DNA of 64,000 nt from Bacillota bacterium (GTDB taxonomy: Bacteria > Bacillota > UBA4882 > UBA8346), in NCBI GenBank assembly GCA_023402395.1, contig JAEYGI010000040.1, positions 310,001 through 374,000 of the forward strand, written 5' to 3'. Below the pieces are notes generated by a model, which had not been told where the DNA came from, ran no database searches, and was given only the letters and a program-made list of their open reading frames with translations. Positions 26,601-34,351 of the stretch are shown piece by piece. A program made the position numbers and the translations under genes. Every line of letters starts with the position of its first letter. Within the stretch, counting starts at the first letter, position 1.

Positions 26601-26609
26601 GCATTATAG
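23604..26609 (+). CDS. Alpha-mannosidase, glycoside hydrolase family 38
   Basis: About 1001 residues, the usual length for bacterial GH38. The catalytic half has the zinc-binding GHSHIDLAWLWPLRET near 242-257, WVEADTNIPGGES near 313, the nucleophile region WLPDSFGFNAALPQ near 355 (Asp), and YQFHDIMAGSCITRVH near 555. The C-terminal half is the beta-rich GH38C domain. It hydrolyses alpha-mannosides; no signal peptide is seen, so it should act in the cytoplasm on imported oligosaccharides. The ATG at 23580 is an alternative start. It is single-gene and divergent from the chromate genes. Confidence 0.93.
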   Translation: MPYAKAQMQSQIKLTISRVKKGIYTIVGELAMMAWVTPEPVPYRDRMTGTPKTLQIGERWGRLWDCAWFYFSGKVPMSAAGQKVVLLIDVGGEACVVDRDGTPVQGLTNANSEFDRSLGTPGKRVVFFAERARGGEPVDLWADAGTNDLFGKYRDNGTVQAAYIAICDDSLKALYYDLEYLWELMSSLPETSARYDGILFALYDAALIINRLTPAEVRAARMTVASELAKKTAGPSLWISALGHSHIDLAWLWPLRETVRKGARTFSTALMMMDRYPDFVFGASQPQIYQWIKSFYPALYEKITPRVREGRWEPLGAMWVEADTNIPGGESLVRQILYGKRFFQHEFNHDPNLLWLPDSFGFNAALPQLLQKSGVDFFATIKLSWDLFDQYPHHSFIWKGIDDSSVLAHMPPEGTYNSSAAPRAIVKAESDYRDKGNSDHCLVVFGIGDGGGGPGEEHLELLNREQDSAGLPPVRQETAGEFFRKLAPEAPRYRFWEGELYLERHQGTYTTQARSKRYNRKIEIALRDLEFVATLAMIWPGAVYPVGEIETIWKEVLLYQFHDIMAGSCITRVHRETAARYEWMLQRIYALDGQARQALAGMIDAGSAAVPALIWNSTSWDREEWLKINQEWYEVRVPAMGYAIIDLAHHAAIPLGLAMAADPVRLENDQLLITLAEDGSLAAVYDKKNRRQVLEGAGNRLAVYIDEGDAWDIPIGYADRAPEYFRLSNVAANIDGPKASLKQTFTYGNSVLEQEIALIHGSRRIDFITKVDWRERQKMLRTSFPVNARNTEAVCEIQFGAVRRPTHRNTTWDMAKFEVCAQKWIDLSDAGYGVALLNDCKYGHKVYQNILDLDLLRGPIYPDPEADLGHHEFTYALYPHQGDYSDGQVTQAGYELNIPLAITPLAVRSVGKLPSSGSFIAVRPGNIIIDTVKKAEDSRGVIIRLYESAGRETEAELEIHFPYQAMELVSLMEERYDQSKLRDGARLAFAAYEIHSLHFAL

Positions 26610-27040
26610 CTCTGTGATTGTTCGATTCATCATGATGTTAAAATAAAAGACCGATTTATAAAAGTTGCCGATAGCACACTATTCGGAATGGATGGATGGA
26701 TCCCTTCCGACTTTGCTTTCAAGTATTTACAAAATTATGGCCGTTCCGAAGTTACTATCTTTGGGCGGCCATTCGGTTTGATGGGCTAATTGTTTATTAA
26801 ACATTTAACAAAATAACGCAATTATTGGAAAAAATGAGCAAGATAGGCGCAGTTTTTCGAGAGTAATTCCATTATAATTAGAAACAAACCCGACAATTTT
26901 CAATATTCGCAACAATTAGAATGGCGATCGGGTCATTTATTCGGCCGGCGGCCGCTTTTAGAAGGAGGTGTCGGTCAAATAAGCGGAGGATGAAAAGGAT
27001 CGTAGCAAGCAATCATACTCAAAATGAAGGAGGAATATTT
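26610..27040. other. Intergenic region between mannosidase and pectate lyase
   Basis: About 430 bp. It holds a hairpin ATGGCCG...CGGCCAT near 26738-26774, a possible end for the mannosidase transcript, and a -10-like TATAAT at 26873-26878 without a good -35, which would suit an activated promoter for the lyase. A GAAGGAGG ribosome-site-like motif near 26961 is not followed by a lasting frame. Confidence 0.5.
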
Positions 27041-28789
27041 GTGCGAAATAAGCTAGGCTTATGGTTTGTCTTGGTTTTGGCCATTGCCATGACACTCGGT
27101 CTATTCTCCGGGTCCAGCGTCAGTGCGGCGGCGCTGTTCAGCGACGATTTTCAAGACGGCAATTCCAGCGGTTGGGGGACGTCCAACGGTTCCTGGTCGG
27201 TAATCACCGACGGAGGCTACGTTTACAAGCAATCCAGCACTTCCACCACGGCGCATGCTTACAACGGCACCGCCAGTTGGACCAATTACTCGATACAGGC
27301 CCGGGTCAAAGCGCTCGCCTTTAATGGCTCCGGAAGGTACTTCGGAATTGCCGCTCGCTATGCCAGTTCCAGTAATTATTATTTTCTGGTGCTGACCAAT
27401 TCCAATACCGTGGAAATTCGCAAAAAAATCAGCGGCGCTTCCACTACCTTAGCGTCCAAGGCTTACACTGTAACTGCCGGAACCTGGTACACCCTGAAGC
27501 TGATTGTGAACGGAACGAGCCTGACGGCGTTGGTCAACGGCGTTCAGGAATTGTCCGCCAGTGATTCGACGATTGCCAGCGGCAAGATAGCGCTTACCAC
27601 CTATAACACCAGCGCTGAGTTTGATGATGTGCTCGTCGAGGACTTAGGCGGTGGTACCGCAACTCCGACTCCAACCCCGGCCGTGAACACTCCGACGCCG
27701 ACCCCGGTATCGTCAACACCGACTCCAACACCATCGACCGCTACTCCGACACCGACACCAGTACCTGCGACTCCAACTCCGACACCGGTGCCGGCAACCC
27801 CGACCCCAACCCCAGTCACTCCAACCCCGACCCCGATTACGGGCCAGCCGGATTTCAGCCCAATCGGATTCTGTAATGACGGCATCACAATCACGGGTGG
27901 GGCCGCCGGTCCGACGGTCTATGTCTCATCCGCCGCCGAACTTGAACAGTATTCGGATGTCAATGAGCCATACACCATTTATATTACGGCATCCTTCAAC
28001 CTTTCGGGCATGGAGACCCATATCCGTTCGAATAAAACTGTCATCGGCGTTGGCAATGTGACGCTGTCCGGCGGCGGACTTTATCTCTATCGCGCCTCCA
28101 ACGTAATCATTCGTAACCTGACCATTACCGGTTCCACCGAGGATAACATCGGCATTCATTACTCGGATCACATCTGGATCGACCATTGCACTTTCAGCAA
28201 TTCCACCGATGGAAATGTCGATATTACTCAGGGATCGGATTACATCACGATCTCCTGGTGTAAATTTTTCTATACCTTGGATAACGGCCACAATTTTGTG
28301 AGCCTGATCGCGGCCAGCGATTCCGATAACGGTTCTCAGTATCATGTCACTTATCATCACAACTGGTGGGGCGAGCTTTGCCGCGAGCGGATGCCATCGG
28401 TGCGTTTCGGCCGTGTCCACTTATTCAACAACTATTACAATGCTTCAGGGAATAATTATTGCGCCCGTACCCGTGTTGGCGCGGAACTCCGGGTAGAAAA
28501 CAACTTCTTTGAGAACGTCCGGAATCCGTGGGAACAATACGTTACCGGCGCCAGCGGCGAGCAGGGCAAACTTTTCGCCTCTGGAAATAATGTTGGATTG
28601 GGGGATACTTTCAACGGTGTCACCTGGACGGGTACGGTCAATCATAAAGATGGTACCGTTACCAACATGCTTCCCGGAACCGACAATGTCTTCGCCGCGC
28701 CGTATTCGTACGCGCTTCATAACGCTCTGGATGTGAAAAGCGTCGTCACGACCTACGCCGGGGCAGGCAAAGGACCTTTCGCGCAATAA
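27041..28789 (+). CDS. Secreted pectate lyase, PL1 family, with N-terminal accessory domain
   Basis: About 582 residues from GTG 27041, chosen because GAAGGAGG lies 7 bp upstream and a signal peptide (RNKLGLWFVLVLAIAMTL...SVSAAA) follows directly. Residues ~35-200 form a beta-sandwich of the concanavalin/LamG type (DDFQDGNSSGWG). A Thr-Pro repeat linker spans ~205-270. The catalytic parallel beta-helix follows, with WIDHCTFSNSTDGNVDITQG, SWCKFFYT, and RMPSVRFGRVHLFNNYY, the PL1 calcium and arginine sites. It cleaves polygalacturonate outside the cell. Confidence 0.93.
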   Translation: MRNKLGLWFVLVLAIAMTLGLFSGSSVSAAALFSDDFQDGNSSGWGTSNGSWSVITDGGYVYKQSSTSTTAHAYNGTASWTNYSIQARVKALAFNGSGRYFGIAARYASSSNYYFLVLTNSNTVEIRKKISGASTTLASKAYTVTAGTWYTLKLIVNGTSLTALVNGVQELSASDSTIASGKIALTTYNTSAEFDDVLVEDLGGGTATPTPTPAVNTPTPTPVSSTPTPTPSTATPTPTPVPATPTPTPVPATPTPTPVTPTPTPITGQPDFSPIGFCNDGITITGGAAGPTVYVSSAAELEQYSDVNEPYTIYITASFNLSGMETHIRSNKTVIGVGNVTLSGGGLYLYRASNVIIRNLTITGSTEDNIGIHYSDHIWIDHCTFSNSTDGNVDITQGSDYITISWCKFFYTLDNGHNFVSLIAASDSDNGSQYHVTYHHNWWGELCRERMPSVRFGRVHLFNNYYNASGNNYCARTRVGAELRVENNFFENVRNPWEQYVTGASGEQGKLFASGNNVGLGDTFNGVTWTGTVNHKDGTVTNMLPGTDNVFAAPYSYALHNALDVKSVVTTYAGAGKGPFAQ

Positions 28790-28851
28790 TTTTCAATCGT
28801 CTTCGAACGTAAGCTAACGTTTTCAAAAGAACGGCTACCACATCAAGATCT

Positions 28852-28893
28852 ATGGGCTGTACCGGAGTCATCTCCGCGACGGCCCATTTTTTG
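28852..28893 (+). terminator. Intrinsic terminator after pectate lyase
   Basis: ATGGGCTGT pairs with ACGGCCCAT, with an inner CGGAG/CTCCG stem, then TTTTTTG. Confidence 0.85.
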
Positions 28894-28921
28894 TTTGTCC
28901 AAAGCAAGGAAGCCGGTTTAA

Positions 28922-29944
28922 CTAATAGGTACTCATGCAAACTCCGGTTGAGGCGCGGATAACCAGCCTCGGAGCATGAACTACCTCGTATTTTACGGCG
29001 GGTCCGGCGTTATTGATCCGTTCCAGTAAGATATTGGTCGCTTGGATCCCCAGTTCGAAGGTTGGTTGCCAGACAGTGGTCAGCGGTGGTTCGGCCAGCC
29101 TGGCGAAGAAAAGATCGTCAAAGCCGATGACCGAGACGGCCCGTGGAATGATTAGTCCGCGTTCTTTGACGGCCCGGATGACGCCGATGGCCGAAAGATC
29201 GTTATAGGCAAAGATTCCGGTGATCTCCGGATGTTTTTTTAGCAGTTGTAAAGTAAGGCGGTGGGTCAGTTCGTCAAGCTGATAGTCAGTATTGGGGAAG
29301 AGGCAGATGATTTCGGGGTCATGGGCAATGCCGGATTCGCTGAGGGCTTTTTCGTATCCGGCCCGGCGTTCCGAGGTCAGGGAGCCGATATAGGCGATGC
29401 GGCGGTGCCCCAGTTCGATCAGATGTCGGGTGGCCAAATAGCCGCCGCTCAAAAAATCGGTGGATACCGAATCAATCCAGGGAATCGGTGTCTGCTTGTT
29501 AATACAAACCGCTTTGATGCCGGATTCCTCCAGTTCCTCAAGCCAGTCGATGGGATTCGTCTTATGCATGGAGGTAAAAATGACCCCATCGACCTGTTTG
29601 CGGATGAGCAACCGGACCAAATCGGTTTCCTGGGCCGGGTCGCGATAGGTGCTGCACAGAAAAACGTTATAACCGGCTTTCTTGGCGACCTGGTCGACGC
29701 CCCAGGCGATCTCCGGGTAAAATGGGTTGGCGATTGAGGGGAGAATCAAACCGATAATCTTGGTTTTCCGGGTTCGAAGGCTGGTAGCCAGCAAATTCGG
29801 ATTGTATTTCAACTCCTCGGCCAGGGTTTTGACTTTTCGCTTCGTTTCCTCGGAAACTCTGGGGTCATCATTTAACGCCAGCGACACAGTGGCTGGCGAA
29901 ACCCCAAGCTGTTGCGCAATGTCAATCGTAGTGACCTTTTTCAT
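28922..29944 (-). CDS. LacI-family transcriptional regulator
   Basis: 340 residues. N-terminal LacI helix-turn-helix TTIDIAQQLGVSPATVSLAL and hinge region NPNLLATSLRTRKTKIIGLI, followed by a periplasmic-binding-protein-like sensor domain (FGYNDLSAIGVIRAVKERG-type region near 238: FAYNDLSAIGVIRAVKE). It lies between the pectate and alginate lyase genes and most likely represses one or both in response to uronate oligomers. The effector is inferred from context only. Confidence 0.92.
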   Translation of the reverse strand: MKKVTTIDIAQQLGVSPATVSLALNDDPRVSEETKRKVKTLAEELKYNPNLLATSLRTRKTKIIGLILPSIANPFYPEIAWGVDQVAKKAGYNVFLCSTYRDPAQETDLVRLLIRKQVDGVIFTSMHKTNPIDWLEELEESGIKAVCINKQTPIPWIDSVSTDFLSGGYLATRHLIELGHRRIAYIGSLTSERRAGYEKALSESGIAHDPEIICLFPNTDYQLDELTHRLTLQLLKKHPEITGIFAYNDLSAIGVIRAVKERGLIIPRAVSVIGFDDLFFARLAEPPLTTVWQPTFELGIQATNILLERINNAGPAVKYEVVHAPRLVIRASTGVCMSTY

Positions 29945-30430
29945 TGCGGCACCTCATTTTAGTTCGATACTCACTATGAAATTCGGGCTTTGAAACATTT
30001 TTCCTGTTTAGCCGGTTTAATTGTCCAAATCACCGGATTTGGTATTTAGATGACATATTGCTTTAGATTCCTGAGTTTGATGACCAAGATTCGAAACCCT
30101 TCCACAATTTAAAACCATTTAATTGATAATTGCCATTAAAATATGCCGATATTGCTTTTTGAGTATGAAATCGAACAAACCCGGGATGGGAAAAAAGAGA
30201 TTGTTTTTTTGTTTACGGATAATTGGTACGGAACCAGGTCATGGATTTTAAATATAATAAGGATTATCTCCATTGACGACGCAATCGTTTATTTAATACC
30301 TTTTAAAATGGATAAAACATGGCGGGAACCGACATGACTTTTCTCAAGGGAGCATGGTAATATTTTTTTACGGATTGCTTACGTAACCCAAAGGATGATT
30401 TAAGAAGTAAATTTGAGAGGAGTGAATCGA
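29945..30430. other. Divergent intergenic region between LacI regulator and alginate lyase
   Basis: About 486 bp, AT-rich, with no convincing gene; the 64-codon frame at 30143 lacks a ribosome site. It holds the 18-bp operator candidate at 30025-30042 and a TTACGTAA palindrome near 30379. Promoters for both genes are expected here, but no clean -35/-10 pair is seen. Confidence 0.5.
30025..30042. promoter_or_regulatory. Candidate LacI-type operator
   Basis: CCAAATCACCGGATTTGG has 7-bp inverted arms and a 4-bp centre, the size of a LacI-family operator, about 80 bp upstream of the regulator start. Likely autoregulatory if used. Confidence 0.4.
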
Positions 30431-31633
30431 ATGAAAAAGAGCATGTTTGGGGTGGTATTGGCATTGGTTGCCGTCTTAACCGCGACCTGTTCCACGGCTT
30501 CTTTTGCCTATGCCGTTGCTAATCCGGGGTTCGAAAGTGATTTTAGCGGATGGACCCGCTCCGGAGCAACCGCCATTTCAACCAGCGACCACCATGGCGG
30601 TAGCAAATCAGCGAAGCTCCAGAGTTCGGGAGGCAGTTGTTATCAGACGGTCACCAGCCTCGTGCCCAATACAACCTATACGTTGAGCGCCTGGGTCATG
30701 GGTTCTTCCGGCAGCACCAGCGGTAAAATCGGTGTCCGCAACTATGGCGGGTCTGACTTATCGGCAACAAAGACCGTGACCTCCTGGACCCGGGCCAGTG
30801 TGACCTTTACCACCGGTTCCTCCAATACGATCGTGGAGATCTATGCGGCATGGGTAGCCGGCGCCGACTTCCGCGTGGATGATTTTACCCTGACTGGCGG
30901 CGTGAGTTCAACTCCGACTCCAACCCCAACAGCGACACCGACTCCAACACCGACTCCATTGCCTGGATCAGCCACTTACCCTTCAGATCTTCTGGATCTG
31001 CGCAATTGGAAGCTGACTCTGCCCATTGATACCTCCCACGCGGGCAGCCCGGATGAGATCAAACAGCCCGAACTGGATACCTATTCACTCAGTCCCTACT
31101 TTATCCTGAACTCCGCCAAAGACGGGGTGATCTTCCAAGCGCATTGCGGTGGGGCGACCACCAGCGGTTCCGGTTATCCCCGGTCCGAACTGCGGGAAAT
31201 GACCAACAATGGCACAGAGAACGCCAGTTGGTCCACATCGTCCGGGACCCACACCATGATCATCAGACAGGCTATAACTCATCTGCCGGAGGTCAAACGC
31301 CATGTCGTGGCCGGCCAGATTCATGACGCCGACGATGATGTGATCATGATTCGGCTGGAGGGCACCAATCTTTTCGTGGAAGCCGGCGGTACCAATGTGG
31401 GTCAATTGGATTCCGGTTATCAGCTGGGAACGGTCTTTACAGTAAAGATTGTGGCTTCTGGCGGGGTCATTCATGTCTATTATAATGACATTCTGAGAGT
31501 CAGTTATAGCCGAAGTGTTTCCGGGTGCTACTTTAAAGCCGGATGCTATACGCAGTCCAATACTAGCAAGGGCGACGCCGCTGACGCCTACGGGCAAGTG
31601 ATAATCTATAATCTGACCGTAAACCATCAGTAA
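30431..31633 (+). CDS. Secreted alginate lyase, PL7 family, with carbohydrate-binding domain
   Basis: About 400 residues from ATG 30431 (GAGAGGAG upstream; the 30413 start would precede that site). Signal peptide MKKSMFGVVLALVAVLTATC...AYA. Residues ~30-155 are a CBM4/9/22-like beta sandwich (NPGFESDFSGWTRSG). A Thr-Pro linker near 160-178 leads to the PL7 domain with YPRSELREM near 248, QIHDADDD near 296 and YFKAGCYTQ near 367, the three conserved strands of the active-site cleft. It cleaves alginate outside the cell. Some PL7 members act on glucuronan, so exact substrate is uncertain. Confidence 0.92.
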   Translation: MKKSMFGVVLALVAVLTATCSTASFAYAVANPGFESDFSGWTRSGATAISTSDHHGGSKSAKLQSSGGSCYQTVTSLVPNTTYTLSAWVMGSSGSTSGKIGVRNYGGSDLSATKTVTSWTRASVTFTTGSSNTIVEIYAAWVAGADFRVDDFTLTGGVSSTPTPTPTATPTPTPTPLPGSATYPSDLLDLRNWKLTLPIDTSHAGSPDEIKQPELDTYSLSPYFILNSAKDGVIFQAHCGGATTSGSGYPRSELREMTNNGTENASWSTSSGTHTMIIRQAITHLPEVKRHVVAGQIHDADDDVIMIRLEGTNLFVEAGGTNVGQLDSGYQLGTVFTVKIVASGGVIHVYYNDILRVSYSRSVSGCYFKAGCYTQSNTSKGDAADAYGQVIIYNLTVNHQ

Positions 31634-31671
31634 TGGCCATTTCGGGCGAAATAGAAGACTTGAAAAGAAAG

Positions 31672-31698
31672 TCCCGGCGAAAAGCCGGGATGATTGTT
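31672..31698 (+). terminator. Hairpin after alginate lyase
   Basis: TCCCGGC / GCCGGGA with a GAAAA loop; only a weak T-rich tail (TGATTGTTT). Confidence 0.6.
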
Positions 31699-31782
31699 TA
31701 TGCGTGCGTTTTTTTCGGTTTACTGGGATCGAACGGGGCGAGTCGCCAACTGCTTTAGCATTAAAAAGATAGGAGTTTTATT

Positions 31783-32382
31783 TTAGCCGGATTCAGCTGA
31801 CTTCTTTTTATCTTTTGCTTTCGGTGTTGGAGCTTTTTGGGCATGCTTAAAGTCGGGGAGCTCTTGCTGGGGGCTGTCCATGCCTTTATTAAACGCCCGG
31901 CTTGCGTTATCACCGGCGACAGCGTGCTGTTGTTTGGTATTGGAACTTTGAACCGCAGCATTGGTTCCACCTGCGCTGTCGTTGCCCCCGCCACTTCCGA
32001 CTTGCGTTGCGGAAGAGTCTCCGATAGCCCCATTGAGTTGATTGTTGATTACAATGGTTACCGTGTCTTCATCGTTCCAGTTTCCGCATGTATCATGAGG
32101 CTCCGATTGCTCTCCCTCCATGCCGAGGTTTCTTGCCTTTCCTTGAGCTCCAACGCTCTGTTGCTGCAGCGTATTGGATGAATCAATAGCGGCATTATTG
32201 CCGGCTGTGCTATTTCGGCCAGCCCCGCTCGCAATCTGGGTCGTATTTGGTGAATTGGTAAATTGGTTATTAATAATGATCACAATCTTTTTTATTCCCG
32301 ATATTGAGGAGGCGGCGGCAATCGGCTTTCCGTCTTGATCAATCCGGAGAATTAGCTTTTCATCGGGATCTGCCAAATTCAT
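31783..32382 (-). CDS. Asn/Ser/Gln/Gly-rich protein with two curlin-like repeat blocks
   Basis: 199 residues of low complexity. Two similar blocks each start with a short aliphatic strand ending INNQ (KIVIIINNQF near 33; TVTIVINNQL near 107) and continue with spaced S, Q, G, N and A residues: TTQIASGAGRNSTAGNNAA and SATQVGSGGGNDSAG, each followed by SSNT-QQ. The S-x-x-x-Q-x-G-x-G-x-N spacing recalls CsgA/CsgB amyloid repeats. No signal peptide is evident, and the C-terminus is Lys-rich (PKAKDKKK). It could be an amyloid-like or spore-surface protein; no family is assigned with certainty. Confidence 0.65.
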   Translation of the reverse strand: MNLADPDEKLILRIDQDGKPIAAASSISGIKKIVIIINNQFTNSPNTTQIASGAGRNSTAGNNAAIDSSNTLQQQSVGAQGKARNLGMEGEQSEPHDTCGNWNDEDTVTIVINNQLNGAIGDSSATQVGSGGGNDSAGGTNAAVQSSNTKQQHAVAGDNASRAFNKGMDSPQQELPDFKHAQKAPTPKAKDKKKSAESG

Positions 32383-32694
32383 CAGTCCCTTCGTTATTTT
32401 TCTCCATCATATGCAGCGGATGAAACGGCGAATTGCAATTTTCGGCCTATTGTGCTGCCGGGAACCGGGATTGAACTGGCGATATAAGTTCGAAATAAAT
32501 TTTAAATAAATTTCCATCCTTATCATGGGAATAATTGGGCGATTTGCAAATTTAGCACTAATATTATCCGTATCCGGAATTTTGTTTTTTGGCCAGATAA
32601 CATATTCTTTGAGCGATAATGAAAGTCTTGGCGATGCCAACCAATAATTAACTGGGATGGTTTCTTTCGCTTATTTTATGGTTGACAATGGTCC

Positions 32695-32988
32695 GGCATT
32701 CGATGCCATAGTTTTAGGAAGGCTTCCCATAGATGCGGCATTCAATGCCGTAGTAAGGGGAACGGTTGCCATAATTACGGCGATGACTGCCGCGAGTCCG
32801 GCAATCGATGCCGTTGCCCCGGCATTGAATGCCGTGCTTGGGGCAATGACTGCCACAGGAACGGCGATGACTGCCGTGAGTCCGGCAATCGATGCCGTTG
32901 CCCCGGCATTGAATGCCGCGCTTGGGGCAACGACTGCCGCAGGAACGGCAATGACCGCCGGATTTTCAGCGGAGCGCGCCGCGGCTTC
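32695..32988. repeat. 21-bp tandem repeat array B (14 units)
   Basis: Fourteen 21-bp units run without indels; thirteen are clear. Each starts with a palindromic core such as GGCATTGAATGCC or GGCAATCGATGCC and ends with eight variable bases. A four-unit block (32800-32883) is repeated almost exactly at 32884-32967, giving an 84-bp higher-order copy. Frames remain open on both strands (for example AIDAVAPALNAVLG on plus), but no convincing start is present. Confidence 0.88.
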
Positions 32989-33079
32989 CCGGATGGGATC
33001 ATGAACTCCGTAATGATCTAAACCTCCGGTTTCTACGAGATGACGCCTACCGGGAATGGTTCAATTTATATCGGCAACG

Positions 33080-33112
33080 CAAAAACCATGCGCTCCTGCG
33101 GCATGGTTTTTG
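33080..33112 (-). terminator. Terminator of the CgeB-like gene
   Basis: CAAAAACCATGC / GCATGGTTTTTG, a perfect 12-bp stem; T-rich on either strand, and placed just past the minus-strand gene end. Confidence 0.8.
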
Positions 33113-33142
33113 TTTATAAATTATGTCGACGCTATTTGTGAC

Positions 33143-34099
33143 TTATGACAGGTAGATGTCGGGGCCGAAGATCCGGCGCAACAGAAGGTCCACCCGGTGA
33201 TAAAAGGTATGTTTCCGCCAGACTCTGGCCTGACCCCGGGCTGCGATTTTCTGGCGCTTTTCCGGGTGTGCCAGGTAAAAACGGACCAACTCAATCAATT
33301 GCGGCAGGTTATCGTAAAAAACCAAATGGGCATTTTCGGCCAGGATGTTACCAAGGGTGGCGGTCCGGTTGGTCAACAGCATTTTCCCGTAACTGAGCGC
33401 TTCAAAGATACGGGGGTTCATCCCGTTGCCCTCTCCGTAATTGAAGACGATCTTGGATTTAGCATAAATCTGGGTCAGTTCCGCTTCAGTGCCCCACTCT
33501 TGAAAGTGGCATGTAAACAGCTTTTGCAAGGATTGCAAGTAAAGAATCCGGGTTTGATAGAGACCCGGAATGGACCAGGCAGTGCCCACAAACCCCAAAT
33601 CCAGCGTTTCCACTTGGCCGGGCAGAGGCCGCTGAATCTCGGGATCACAGGCATAGGGCAGCCAATATGCTTTGGCGCGGCAGTGATGGCAAAAATAGTC
33701 CAAAAATTCCAGATGCGCCAAAAAGACATAATCAAAGTGACTGCCAATGCGGGCGTGGTCTTCGTAGCGGAGTAAGGTATCAAAGGACAGGAAGGCGGTC
33801 GGAACCGACACCATCCCGGCGAGGCTTTGCGGATCAAATTGGAGCGATATGGGATAACTTTCCACCGATAAGATTAAGTCGGGCTGAAACCCGGGACAGC
33901 GCTGGATTATGTCCTGATATCCGAAAGGGCCGCCTCCCGGAAACGTCTCGGAGCCGATTGCGCGCACTTGATGGCCCATTTGGATCAGGTGTTTATAATA
34001 GTAATACGCATAGGGGCGAAATGGGAAGAAACTCAGGTTGGTCTCGCCGATGAATAATATGTTTTTGCTTCGATGCGGCTGGATGTTCTCGGGGACCAT
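33143..34099 (-). CDS. Glycosyltransferase family 1, CgeB-like
   Basis: 318 residues. N-terminal ILFIGETNLSFFPFRPYAYY, a middle GFVGTAWSIPGLYQTRI, and the nucleotide-sugar region IVFNYGEGNGMNPRIFEALSYGKMLLTN near 227-254, as in CgeB/DUF3880-Glyco_trans_1_2 proteins. In Bacillus, CgeB helps glycosylate the outermost spore layer; here a spore or surface role is possible but not shown. Single gene with its own terminator. Confidence 0.8.
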   Translation of the reverse strand: MVPENIQPHRSKNILFIGETNLSFFPFRPYAYYYYKHLIQMGHQVRAIGSETFPGGGPFGYQDIIQRCPGFQPDLILSVESYPISLQFDPQSLAGMVSVPTAFLSFDTLLRYEDHARIGSHFDYVFLAHLEFLDYFCHHCRAKAYWLPYACDPEIQRPLPGQVETLDLGFVGTAWSIPGLYQTRILYLQSLQKLFTCHFQEWGTEAELTQIYAKSKIVFNYGEGNGMNPRIFEALSYGKMLLTNRTATLGNILAENAHLVFYDNLPQLIELVRFYLAHPEKRQKIAARGQARVWRKHTFYHRVDLLLRRIFGPDIYLS

Positions 34100-34351
34100 G
34101 ATTTGCGGCTCCTTTAGTTTTACAGTAGTGTATGCCGTATTTCTCTCATCAGGAAGACGGAAAAAATCACGACAGCCGATTGTCCCGTGGGATAATAACG
34201 GGCAGGGAAAGATGTTTTCAAGAGTTTCAGCGGAAAAGTTTAGGATTTCTTTGGCCTGGCGAAATTGTATGTGGGCGGAAAGTATATTATAGTAGAGATA
34301 AAGAAGGTATTGAAGGAGTTAATCTATCTTGCTACGACAAGGAGCAACGCA

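Noticed and set aside
27655..27850. Microsatellite-like CCGACTCCAAC repeats
   Set aside because: They encode the Thr-Pro linker of the pectate lyase in frame, as is usual for secreted multidomain enzymes.
30143..30337. 64-codon plus frame in the lacI-alginate lyase gap
   Set aside because: No ribosome site, AT-driven composition, lies where promoters are expected.
32657..33004. 115-codon Ala-rich plus frame
   Set aside because: Generated by array B; composition follows the DNA repeat and no start signal is seen.
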